5,474 nucleotides of DNA from Ignavibacteriota bacterium (GTDB lineage: Bacteria; Bacteroidota; Ignavibacteria; Tepidaquicellales; Tepidaquicellaceae), in NCBI GenBank assembly GCA_003135995.1, contig PNBM01000331.1, positions 15,620 through 21,093 of the forward strand, read 5' to 3'. Below, piece by piece: positions 1 through 5,360 of this stretch. The notes below the pieces were generated by a model that was not told the DNA's origin, ran no database searches, and was given only the letters and a program-made list of their open reading frames with translations. Both the position numbers and the translations under genes were made by a program. Position 1 is the stretch's first letter. Each line of letters begins with the position of its first letter.

Positions 1-1
1 C

Positions 2-859
2 ACACCGGATGAACTCAGGCACCAGTTAAGCCTTGGTGTTACACGTAATATTTCAGATGTAACTTTTTCCGCTCTTGGTATGTACAGTATCGAGCATGAT
101 TATTCGTCAAAAACTTTTGCTACTAACCTTTCAATACCTTTTGCGAAGAAAAACACAGTCCTGCTTTTAGGGTACGCCGGAAACTGGGATAAAATATTTC
201 CGCAAACAAGATACTGGACACGAAACAGAAATACGACAACTATAAATTTAGGATTGTCGCAAATATTATCCAAATCAATTATAGCGCAGGCAGATTTTTC
301 TTTTATTAACATTGATGGTTATATGCTTGACGGATACCAGGTCGTAAGGATAATCAACGGTCCGACTTTTATGAACCTTGAACCTGTTGAACCTGACAGA
401 TGGGTGCGGAAAGCAGCCGGATTAAGAACAAATATTGCAGTTTCAAAATTATCTTCAATAGGACTCGGATACCGTTATTACTGGGACACATGGGATATAC
501 GTTCGCATACAATTGAAACATCTTATAAAACTCATCTTGGCGATTATGTTAATTTAGCTTTAAGTTTACGTCAATATTTTCAAACGAAAGCATATTTTTT
601 CGAACCGAATTATACAGAGATAGAGCCTTTTATGGCAGTTGACAGCAAACTCAATTCGGGTTATACAAATGATCTTTCTATAGGTTTTACGGTTAAAGGA
701 AATAAAAATATTAATTTCCCGATAATTGATAATAATAAAGTTACTTTCATGGCAAGCTTCGGTGTATATCACAGGCATACTGATTCAATAGACTGGATAA
801 TGAGAATGTCGGATTTATATGCAATCTTAATTAACCTTGGTTTTAAAATTTCAATTTAA
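2..859 (+). CDS. DUF3570 family outer-membrane-type protein, C-terminal part (5' end outside window)
   Basis: The reading frame is open from base 2 with no stop before TAA at 857-859, and the 26 codons ahead of the first ATG (base 80) read as sensible protein beginning TPDELRHQLSLGVTRN. I therefore treat it as the last 285 residues of a longer gene rather than a start at 80. Family-type signatures are visible (numbering from base 2): GYMLDGYQVVRI near 106, EPDRWVRKA near 129, YRYYWDTWDIRSH at 157-169, RQYFQTKAYFF at 190-200 and DSKL at 214-217, followed by alternating polar/hydrophobic strands to the C-terminus. These match my recollection of DUF3570, a family of predicted outer-membrane beta-barrels often encoded beside apbE. 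The function is unknown; a structural or assembly role in an envelope redox system is inference. The product is presumably secreted, but its signal peptide would lie outside the window. The next gene begins 9 nt after the stop, which suggests an operon. Another outer-membrane barrel family is possible but less likely. Confidence 0.82.
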   Translation, partial: TPDELRHQLSLGVTRNISDVTFSALGMYSIEHDYSSKTFATNLSIPFAKKNTVLLLGYAGNWDKIFPQTRYWTRNRNTTTINLGLSQILSKSIIAQADFSFINIDGYMLDGYQVVRIINGPTFMNLEPVEPDRWVRKAAGLRTNIAVSKLSSIGLGYRYYWDTWDIRSHTIETSYKTHLGDYVNLALSLRQYFQTKAYFFEPNYTEIEPFMAVDSKLNSGYTNDLSIGFTVKGNKNINFPIIDNNKVTFMASFGVYHRHTDSIDWIMRMSDLYAILINLGFKISI

Positions 860-868
860 TTTTATATT

Positions 869-1510
869 ATGAAGAGAAGAAGTTTTTTGAAATTATCCGG
901 ACTGGTAATGGCTGCGGGTGCATTAACTTCATTCAGTAAGGTAAATGCGTTTTCAAAGTTAGTAAAAGGTACAACGGAAAATTTTTCGCTCGAAGCAATA
1001 GTTAAAAATCCGGACTATGCGGCAAAGCTGCTTGAAGAATTTGCAAAATCAGGAAATCTCTACAATGGTTTAATTAAATATTCCGAATATCCTATAATTG
1101 GTGAAGTAACCGGCGACCTTGTTTTTGTAAGTGACAACCGGTTGATTGATTACACAAAATCTTATGATGATATAAGTGTTCAACTCAGAGAAATAAGAAG
1201 CAAACTAAGCTTACCTGCTAACTTAAAGAATCCTGTGAGAATAAGGCTTTACAAGAATAACAACGATAACATTTCTAAATTATTTGTAACGCAAAAAGGA
1301 AATATTATAAGCAATATAAATCCTTCGATAGATGATTCATATACCTATCATGGGAAATCCGGAAAGGTAGTTATAAAAGTTAACGGAGGGATTACGAGCG
1401 TAACAGAATCGGAGTGCAAACATCAGATTTGTAAAAAAATGAATTCGATAAAAAATGCCGGAGATTATATAACGTGCATTCCTAACGAGCTGCATATTTT
1501 TGCGGAATGA
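869..1510 (+). CDS. Tat-signal protein with C-terminal NusG domain II
   Basis: This is a 213-residue exported protein of unknown specific function. The N-terminus has a twin-arginine signal, KRRSFLKL at residues 2-9, then a hydrophobic stretch to about 22 and a plausible cleavage site after VNA at 25-27. The Tat system exports folded, often cofactor-bearing proteins, so folding before export is likely. Residues 40-155 form a region I do not recognise (helical at 40-70, mixed after). Residues about 160-212 match NusG domain II: KVVIKVNGG, then ESEC-x4-C with C183 and C188, and ITCIPNELHI with C203. That is the C-x4-C-x14-C-(I/L)-P-N pattern of stand-alone NusG_II proteins, which elsewhere occur near ApbE and Rnf-like or FMN-binding genes. 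The ATG at 869 is chosen because it directly precedes the Tat motif and sits 9 nt after the DUF3570 stop; no Shine-Dalgarno is visible. No flavinylation motif was found in it. A redox role through the cysteines is inference. Confidence 0.85.
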   Translation: MKRRSFLKLSGLVMAAGALTSFSKVNAFSKLVKGTTENFSLEAIVKNPDYAAKLLEEFAKSGNLYNGLIKYSEYPIIGEVTGDLVFVSDNRLIDYTKSYDDISVQLREIRSKLSLPANLKNPVRIRLYKNNNDNISKLFVTQKGNIISNINPSIDDSYTYHGKSGKVVIKVNGGITSVTESECKHQICKKMNSIKNAGDYITCIPNELHIFAE

Positions 1511-1518
1511 TACTTGAA

Positions 1519-1546
1519 ATTTTGAATGTTTAATTTTGAATGTTGA
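1519..1546. repeat. 14-bp tandem direct repeat
   Basis: Two adjacent copies, ATTTTGAATGTTTA (1519-1532) and ATTTTGAATGTTGA (1533-1546), differ at one position. They lie in the 61-nt gap between the NusG_II gene and apbE. A TTGAAAT just upstream and a TTGAATAT just downstream look like decayed partial copies. No function is evident; it looks like low-complexity intergenic expansion. Confidence 0.8.
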
Positions 1547-1557
1547 ATATTAAGAGC

Positions 1558-1585
1558 GTGAAACGTGAAAAGTGAAAAGTGAAAA
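1558..1585. repeat. 7-bp tandem repeat (GTGAAAA, four copies) carrying the apbE start codon
   Basis: Four head-to-tail heptamers are present: GTGAAAC at 1558, then GTGAAAA at 1565, 1572 and 1579. Because the unit is 7 bp, successive GTG codons fall in different frames. Only the copy at 1572 is in frame with the ApbE coding sequence, and the in-frame TGA at 1566-1568 is itself made by the repeat. Confidence 0.85.
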
Positions 1586-2654
1586 ATATTTTACTCCAGT
1601 TATTACTCTCGTTCCCGGATTCCGGTTTGGGAACGTCTTTTATATAATTACAATAATTTTAGTTCTTCTCACCGTTGTGCCTCAAATCACCTTCTCACAA
1701 AATGATAAAGTATTGTTCGAACTATCGGCTAAGAAAAGTCTGATGGGGACCGAATTTGAAATCACGGTTGTTCATTCTTCAATAGATACGGGCAAGAAAG
1801 CAATGTATTATGCATTAAGGGAAGTTGAAAGAATTGAAAAAGTAACAAGCAATTACAAAGATACAACTGAAATAAGTTATGTGAACAGGAATGCTTTCGG
1901 ACAGCCGGTAAAAGTAAGCGACGAACTTTTTAATCTGATTCAAAGGAGTATAACATATTCTAAGAATTTAGACGGGTTATTTGATATAACGGTGGGACCG
2001 CTTACTGATTACTGGGGATTTAATTCCGACCATCCGATAGAAACCGAACCCGATAAAAAAATTATTGATTCACTTCTTCACTTTGTTAATTATAAATACC
2101 TTTCGTTAGATACAACAAATAAAACAATATCTTTTCTGAAAAACGGCGTCAGCATAGACCTTGGAGGAATTGCAAAAGGATATGCGCTTGACAAAGCATG
2201 CGATGTATTAAAGAAAAAGGGCGTAAATAATTTTTTAATAAACGGAGGCGGGGATATTTATGCGAGCGGGTTGAAGGCGGACGGTTCAAAATGGAAAGTC
2301 GGCGTAAAAAATCCGAGGGATGAAAATAAATTGCTCGCCGTGATGGAGATTACAGACATGTGTGTTGCGACAAGCGGTGATTACGAGAGATATAAAATCA
2401 TAAACGGAAAAAGATACCATCATATATTTAATCCTCACGATGGTTTTCCGTCACCTTTTTCTCAAAGCGCTTCTGTAATAACTCAAACATGTGAAGAAGG
2501 GGTTGTGTTATCAAAATATTATTTTATAATGGGATATGAAAAAATCCGTTCATCGGATTACGAAACTTCTTATCCGTATTTTATTGTCGACAGCGAAGAG
2601 AAGATACATTACAATAATTTAATTGAAGATTACAAATTAATCCTTTACAGGTAA
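1572..2654 (+). CDS. apbE: ApbE-family FAD:protein FMN transferase homologue, exported
   Basis: ApbE enzymes covalently attach FMN, taken from FAD, to Ser/Thr of target proteins outside the cytoplasm. The 360-residue product shows LMGTEF at 57-62, FDITVGPL at 137-144, SIDLGGIAKGYALD at 194-207, NGGGDIY at 224-230, VATSGDYERY at 265-274 and HHIFNPHDG at 283-291, all family signatures in the expected order. The hydrophobic run at 22-38 ending FSQ-NDK resembles a signal peptide, possibly Sec type. GTG at 1572 is the only start I can support: an in-frame TGA lies 3 nt upstream, and the next GTG (1677) would remove the signal peptide. The start sits within a heptamer repeat, and codons 13-22 come from a palindromic element. 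The C-terminal segment that usually reads A-D-A-L-x-T reads G310-V-V-L-S-K315, so the usual Asp and Thr metal ligands are Val and Lys. Family assignment is strong; activity is uncertain. It probably forms one operon with the two upstream genes. Confidence 0.93.
   Translation: MKSEKYFTPVITLVPGFRFGNVFYIITIILVLLTVVPQITFSQNDKVLFELSAKKSLMGTEFEITVVHSSIDTGKKAMYYALREVERIEKVTSNYKDTTEISYVNRNAFGQPVKVSDELFNLIQRSITYSKNLDGLFDITVGPLTDYWGFNSDHPIETEPDKKIIDSLLHFVNYKYLSLDTTNKTISFLKNGVSIDLGGIAKGYALDKACDVLKKKGVNNFLINGGGDIYASGLKADGSKWKVGVKNPRDENKLLAVMEITDMCVATSGDYERYKIINGKRYHHIFNPHDGFPSPFSQSASVITQTCEEGVVLSKYYFIMGYEKIRSSDYETSYPYFIVDSEEKIHYNNLIEDYKLILYR
1610..1635. repeat. REP-like palindrome inside the apbE 5' end
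   Basis: CGTTCCC (1610-1616) and GGGAACG (1629-1635) are perfect 7-bp inverted arms. In RNA the stem extends inward by four pairs (G-U, G-U, A-U, U-G) to an 11-bp stem closed by a UCCG tetraloop (1621-1624). The layout CGTTCCC-x-TCC-x-GGGAACG resembles dispersed GTTCCC-type palindromes that I know from many bacterial intergenic regions. Here it is translated as L-V-P-G-F-R-F-G-N, residues 13-21 of the ApbE homologue. Confidence 0.7.
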
Positions 2655-2735
2655 AACCTTTTGCAAATTAAAACAAACTTTTATTAAGAAACAGAAACTT
2701 TGTAATCAAGGTGTAAAAGCCTTATACCCTATCCA

Positions 2736-2752
2736 CTCTTCTAAAGGAAGAG
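2736..2752. repeat. Small inverted repeat downstream of apbE
   Basis: CTCTTC (2736-2741) and GAAGAG (2747-2752) form a 6-bp stem around a TAAAG loop. It lies 82 nt after the apbE stop and no T-run follows, so it does not look like an intrinsic terminator on the + strand. The flanking text (CCCTATC before, AGGTAA after) resembles degenerate CCCTCTCC/GGAGAGGG dispersed palindromes. The rest of 2655-2800 shows nothing I can name. Confidence 0.4.
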
Positions 2753-2800
2753 AGGTAATATAACAATTCTCCGATACGTTGTGACCGTTATTTAAGAAAC

Positions 2801-2827
2801 TTGAATATATTAAGCATTTATTATAAT
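2801..2827 (+). promoter_or_regulatory. Weak promoter candidate upstream of the lipoprotein gene
   Basis: TTGAAT (2801-2806) and a perfect TATAAT (2822-2827) are separated by 15 nt, one to two bases short of the usual sigma-70 spacing. It would give a 5' leader of roughly 70 nt before the ATG at 2903. In such AT-rich DNA this could easily arise by chance, and Bacteroidota-like organisms may use a different consensus. Confidence 0.22.
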
Positions 2828-2902
2828 TTGATTACAACTAATATTCATTTTCAATGTGGGTTTTCACGAATACGGTTTATCAATCACCTGTTAACAACCA
2901 AA

Positions 2903-3052
2903 ATGATTAATAGAATAATAGTTATTATAATAATATTTATTCTTTGTTCCTGCGTGAAACAGGAAGAAAATATTAACATAGAAGAATATCCAAAAGAGAT
3001 TAAAAAGATTGAAGTTTTAAATGATAATCTTTTTGTGTTATCAGATTATTGA
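2903..3052 (+). pseudogene. Lipoprotein leader: 5' piece of a frameshifted propeller-like lipoprotein gene
   Basis: The ATG at 2903 gives a 49-residue product: MINR, a run of Ile/Val/Phe at 5-14, then a lipobox L14-C15-S16-C17 predicting lipidation at C17 and export to the envelope. The mature part continues KQEENINIEEYPKEIK and IEVLNDNLFVLSDY, then stops at TGA 3050-3052. The frame is open further upstream (to about 2801), but a lipoprotein signal must be N-terminal, so 2903 is the better start. No Shine-Dalgarno is seen. The last residues, NDNLFVLSDY, look like an interrupted beta-strand repeat. The sequence resumes in another frame in the overlapping 3' piece, so I read this as the first part of one gene of about 380 codons rather than a free peptide. 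Confidence 0.7.
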
Positions 3053-4046
3053 ACAAAAATCGAATGAGGCTGAAAAAATAAAATTCGACGATAATTTATA
3101 TCCGATTGATATATTAGCCTATGACGGAATTTTTTATACTCTTGGAATCAGTAATTATAAATTAAAATTGGTTGCAAAAAATAATAATGGATGGAACCAG
3201 GTGCAGTTACCCGGGCGTATCAATTCTGACTTTATAAATAAAACCGTTGAACAATATACAAAACACCATAAGGAAGACCCCGGGTTCAGTGAAAAATATG
3301 ACGGTTATAATGAAAATGACCCTGATAATTTTCATAAAGAATTTAACCTGCGAAAAATTTTAACAGATAAAATATTTCTAAACAAAGATAAATCTTTAAT
3401 ATTAATTACAGGAGATTCAATTTATTACCGGGTAAACGAAGATTGGATTCCCAGAAGAATACGTGAAATTGAAGGATTTTTAGGTAATGATGATTCTAAA
3501 ATCGCACAGATTAATATAATAAAGGACAGCATTTTATATTACGGACAAAATAACGGCGAATGGGACGGATTCTGCGCCTGTCTCGATTTCAGAGAACAGA
3601 ATCCGGAATGGAAATATTTTTTGAGCGATAATATTTCGGGATTAATTTTAGACAGCGCATTTGGCAGTTTTTGGTATTCAACTTCTTTAAAGCATATGGG
3701 TTTGATTAAGGGGACATTATCTTATTTTAAGGAAGAAAAAAATAAAATACTTGTCGATTTTTCAAATGATGAGCAGATTAAAAATAAATTTAATATGAAG
3801 CAAGGAACGGTGGTCAGGCAAATAGAGAAAATTAATGATAATATTATTATGCTTACAGAAGCCGGATTATATATTTATAAAAACAATTTTGTAAACAAAC
3901 TTTTAGATGATTTCGGAGAGTTCAAAATTTTTAAAATCGACAGCAAAGGAAATATTTACATCGACACAAAGAAAAGGGGCTTTTTAAAATGTACACCTGT
4001 AAACGAAAATTATAAAATGTCAAAAATATCATTTCCTGATGAATAA
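3021..4046 (+). CDS. Body of a propeller-like lipoprotein of unknown function (3' piece of frameshifted gene)
   Basis: From the ATG at 3021 this frame encodes 341 residues, but the first ten or so (MIIFLCYQII) overlap the lipoprotein leader out of frame and are probably not native. Deleting one T near 3046-3049 would join the leader to it as ...FVLSDY-EQKSNEAEK..., giving a protein of 380 residues. I do not recognise a specific family. The text resembles a beta-propeller-like repeat protein: short strands with D-G-I-F-Y-T (35-40), Y-Y-G-Q-N-N-G-E-W-D-G (173-183), F-W-Y-S-T (217-221), L-T-E-A-G-L-Y-I-Y (278-286) and DSKGNIYIDTKKRG (307-320), similar to blade motifs in sensor-type propellers. 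No catalytic motif is evident. If the frameshift is real the gene is probably inactive, or the body is made without a signal sequence; if it is a sequencing error, the product is an intact envelope lipoprotein. It stands alone, convergent with the downstream sdpI-like gene. Confidence 0.65.
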   Translation: MIIFLCYQIIEQKSNEAEKIKFDDNLYPIDILAYDGIFYTLGISNYKLKLVAKNNNGWNQVQLPGRINSDFINKTVEQYTKHHKEDPGFSEKYDGYNENDPDNFHKEFNLRKILTDKIFLNKDKSLILITGDSIYYRVNEDWIPRRIREIEGFLGNDDSKIAQINIIKDSILYYGQNNGEWDGFCACLDFREQNPEWKYFLSDNISGLILDSAFGSFWYSTSLKHMGLIKGTLSYFKEEKNKILVDFSNDEQIKNKFNMKQGTVVRQIEKINDNIIMLTEAGLYIYKNNFVNKLLDDFGEFKIFKIDSKGNIYIDTKKRGFLKCTPVNENYKMSKISFPDE

Positions 4047-4404
4047 TCTTAAATTTAAATGAATCTTTTCCTTTAATTTAAAATTAAATATCCGGTTTTT
4101 TTGACATATTATTCCTGACTAATTTTGATTTTAATTTTTTTATATCCGGTTTGAATGTGAATTCAATTGATGCATTCTTCATACAACCTTTTATGGAATC
4201 CCCGATAAGAGTCCCGGTATACAGAAATTCGACTTGGCGGGATAATGAACGCACATTCGGGAATGAAAATGGTTGTGTTGATTAAAAAGTTCAATTATCT
4301 ATTATATTTATTTTAAACCGGAAATAAATAATAAAATAAAAATTTTTAAAAAGTTATTTTTCCCGTCTCCCGTTTTTTTTTATTTCCATTAATGTTTAAG
4401 CACT
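4047..4404. other. Convergent intergenic region with no confirmed gene
   Basis: This stretch separates two converging genes. It is AT-rich at both ends and more mixed at about 4142-4280. It contains an exact 11-bp direct repeat, ATATCCGGTTT at 4088-4098 and 4142-4152, and a related inverted AAACCGGAAATA near 4314. AT-only imperfect inverted repeats near 4051-4086 and the AAAAATTTTT run near 4340 could help end transcription from either side, but I see no GC stem followed by a T-run. Confidence 0.6.
4084..4254 (-). pseudogene. Possible gene remnant or repeat-derived ORF, 56 codons
   Basis: On the minus strand a frame runs from GTG at 4254 to TAA at 4084-4086, and is open back to a stop at 4282-4284. 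It reads VRSLSRQVEFLYTGTLIGDS, then IKGCMKNASIEFTFKPDIKK, and ends NNMSKKPDI. The middle looks protein-like, with KPDI repeated 18 codons apart because of the 11-bp DNA repeat. There is no good start codon or leader, and the opposite strand is open over the same span (ending NENGCVD at a stop near 4285). It may be a decayed gene end, a dispersed-repeat remnant, or chance. I do not recognise a family. Confidence 0.25.
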
Positions 4405-5055
4405 TTATTCTTCAACTTTAATTATTCTCTGATAATAAACATACGAATAAACCACCGGCAATATAACCATCACAACCATAAGTGCAATTGCAAAATAACT
4501 TGCAAACGGCATATTTAAAGACCAGCTTATAAATCCGCCGACAATCCCGCAAGCTATCCAGAGTCTTCCGGCTAACAAATGTGTTTTTTTCCAGACCTCG
4601 TCATTGTTAAGTGTCCACGGGGTTCTGATTCCCACGAAATAATTCGAACGGATTGTACCAAAGTAATTTCCAAGTAATGCAAATAAAAATAAAATGGTCA
4701 CCGGAAATAATTTTTCAAAATTAACATTTGAATAAAGGGCATTATAAAAAACCACGAGAGAAAATAAACTAAAATAAGTCGTGAAAATTAATCTCAGTTT
4801 ATAATATGAAACGGTAAATATTGTATAATTCTTTTTCCTCGGGTCGATTTTCGGTATAACAAGAAATAACAGATATAGTCCGATATTCAATAATAAAAAG
4901 ACGTATTTAGGACCATCTCTATCTATCTCGCCGTTTATATTCCAGTGCAGGGGTAGTTTTTCAGGAAGCCGGTTCCATATTACAAGCATAATTATTAACG
5001 GAATCAAAAGTATTGATAAAATTATTGTTTCTTTTATAAGATTTGATTTATTCAT
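4405..5055 (-). CDS. sdpI: SdpI/DUF1648 family six-TM membrane protein
   Basis: The 216-residue protein has an N-terminal DUF1648 module with the motif LPEKLPLHWNINGEID (30-45) and a C-terminal SdpI module with NYFVGIRTPWTL (138-149), W155, T158-H159 and GRLW (163-166). Six hydrophobic segments are predicted at about 10-27, 50-68, 88-107, 117-133, 164-180 and 185-207, matching the topology and length of the Bacillus SdpI family. In Bacillus, SdpI gives immunity to the SdpC toxin and sequesters the repressor SdpR at the membrane when toxin is bound. Whether this homologue does either is unknown, since no sdpABC genes are in view. The ATG (5053-5055) lies 1 nt after the sdpR-like stop, so translation is probably coupled. 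The end of the upstream gene supplies a GGAAAGGAAA purine tract about 8-10 nt ahead of the ATG. The two genes should share the promoter and operator upstream of sdpR. Confidence 0.93.
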   Translation of the reverse strand: MNKSNLIKETIILSILLIPLIIMLVIWNRLPEKLPLHWNINGEIDRDGPKYVFLLLNIGLYLLFLVIPKIDPRKKNYTIFTVSYYKLRLIFTTYFSLFSLVVFYNALYSNVNFEKLFPVTILFLFALLGNYFGTIRSNYFVGIRTPWTLNNDEVWKKTHLLAGRLWIACGIVGGFISWSLNMPFASYFAIALMVVMVILPVVYSYVYYQRIIKVEE

Positions 5056-5056
5056 T

Positions 5057-5320
5057 TTATTTTTTCCTTTCCTTTAATTTTAAGAACCAGCTGATGATTT
5101 CGTCAAATACAGTTTCGTTGAGAGAATAATATATGAACTGTCCTTTTTTTTCGCTGGCAACGAGATTTGCACGGCGAAGAATATCAAGATGGTGCGAAAT
5201 GCTCGGCTTAGCCATATGAAACTTATCGGCAATCTCTCCCGCAGATAAATCCTTCTTTTTCAGATGCCCGAGAATTTCCCTTCTGGTTGCGTCGTTTAAT
5301 GCTTTAAAAAATAAATTCAT
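5057..5320 (-). CDS. sdpR: ArsR-family winged-helix autorepressor, SdpR-like
   Basis: This is an 87-residue cytoplasmic DNA-binding protein. The first helix and turn read FFKALNDATRREILGHLK (4-21), the classic ArsR opening. The recognition region is AGEIADKFHMAKPSISHHLDILRRA (27-51), and the beta-wing ASEKKGQFIYYSLN (55-68) is followed by the dimerisation helix to the end. The cysteine metal-sensing motif of ArsR/SmtB sensors (ELCVCDL type) is absent, so it is probably not a metal sensor. KPSISHHL and KGQFIYYSLN are the features that point to the SdpR subgroup, which represses its own sdpR-sdpI operon. The length is near that of Bacillus SdpR. ATG at 5318-5320 is the first in-frame start matching the family N-terminus. 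A perfect inverted repeat begins at the very next base, so the operator abuts the start codon. No Shine-Dalgarno is seen and the leader is almost all A/T. Confidence 0.94.
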   Translation of the reverse strand: MNLFFKALNDATRREILGHLKKKDLSAGEIADKFHMAKPSISHHLDILRRANLVASEKKGQFIYYSLNETVFDEIISWFLKLKERKK

Positions 5321-5360
5321 TTATTTAGATATTTATATATTTAGACAAATATCTAAATAA
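5321..5360 (-). promoter_or_regulatory. Probable SdpR-like operator: 14-bp-arm inverted repeat with three half-sites
   Basis: TTATTTAGATATTT (5321-5334) and AAATATCTAAATAA (5347-5360) are perfect inverted arms around a 12-nt spacer. A third half-site, ATTTAGA at 5339-5345, lies in the spacer. The core ATTTAGA therefore occurs at 5323-5329 and 5339-5345 in direct orientation, and as TCTAAAT at 5352-5358, which forms a tighter palindrome with the middle copy (6-nt spacer). The position right before an ArsR-type gene, overlapping its -10 region, fits autorepression. Binding itself is inferred. Confidence 0.72.

Noticed and set aside
100..312. 70-codon ORF on the minus strand
   Set aside because: It lies wholly antisense to the DUF3570 coding frame, has no family features, and reads as a shadow of that gene.
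566..778. Second 70-codon ORF on the minus strand
   Set aside because: Also antisense to the DUF3570 gene; no leader, motif or neighbour supports it.
80..859. Start of the DUF3570 gene at the ATG at base 80
   Set aside because: The frame is open back to base 2 with family-like sequence, and the family is longer, so this ATG is internal.
1558..1585. Phase-variable switch from the 7-bp repeat
   Set aside because: Changing copy number upstream does not move the copy that is in frame with the fixed downstream sequence, so on/off switching would not follow as long as two copies remain.
2736..2765. Rho-independent terminator after apbE
   Set aside because: The stem is only 6 bp and is followed by AGGTAATATAAC rather than a T-run.
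2801..2902. N-terminal extension of the lipoprotein leader from base 2801
   Set aside because: It begins at a TTG and would put 34 residues ahead of a lipoprotein signal, which must be N-terminal; ATG 2903 fits much better.
3040..3060. Programmed +1 frameshift at the TAT-TGA site
   Set aside because: The tRNA on UAU would have to re-pair with AUU, which is poor, and there is no release-factor-2-type CUU-UGA-C site or upstream stimulatory sequence. A simple indel is more likely.
5320..5360. CRISPR-like or attachment-site reading of the A/T repeats
   Set aside because: There are only three 7-bp half-sites in mixed orientation directly ahead of a repressor gene; an operator explains them better.
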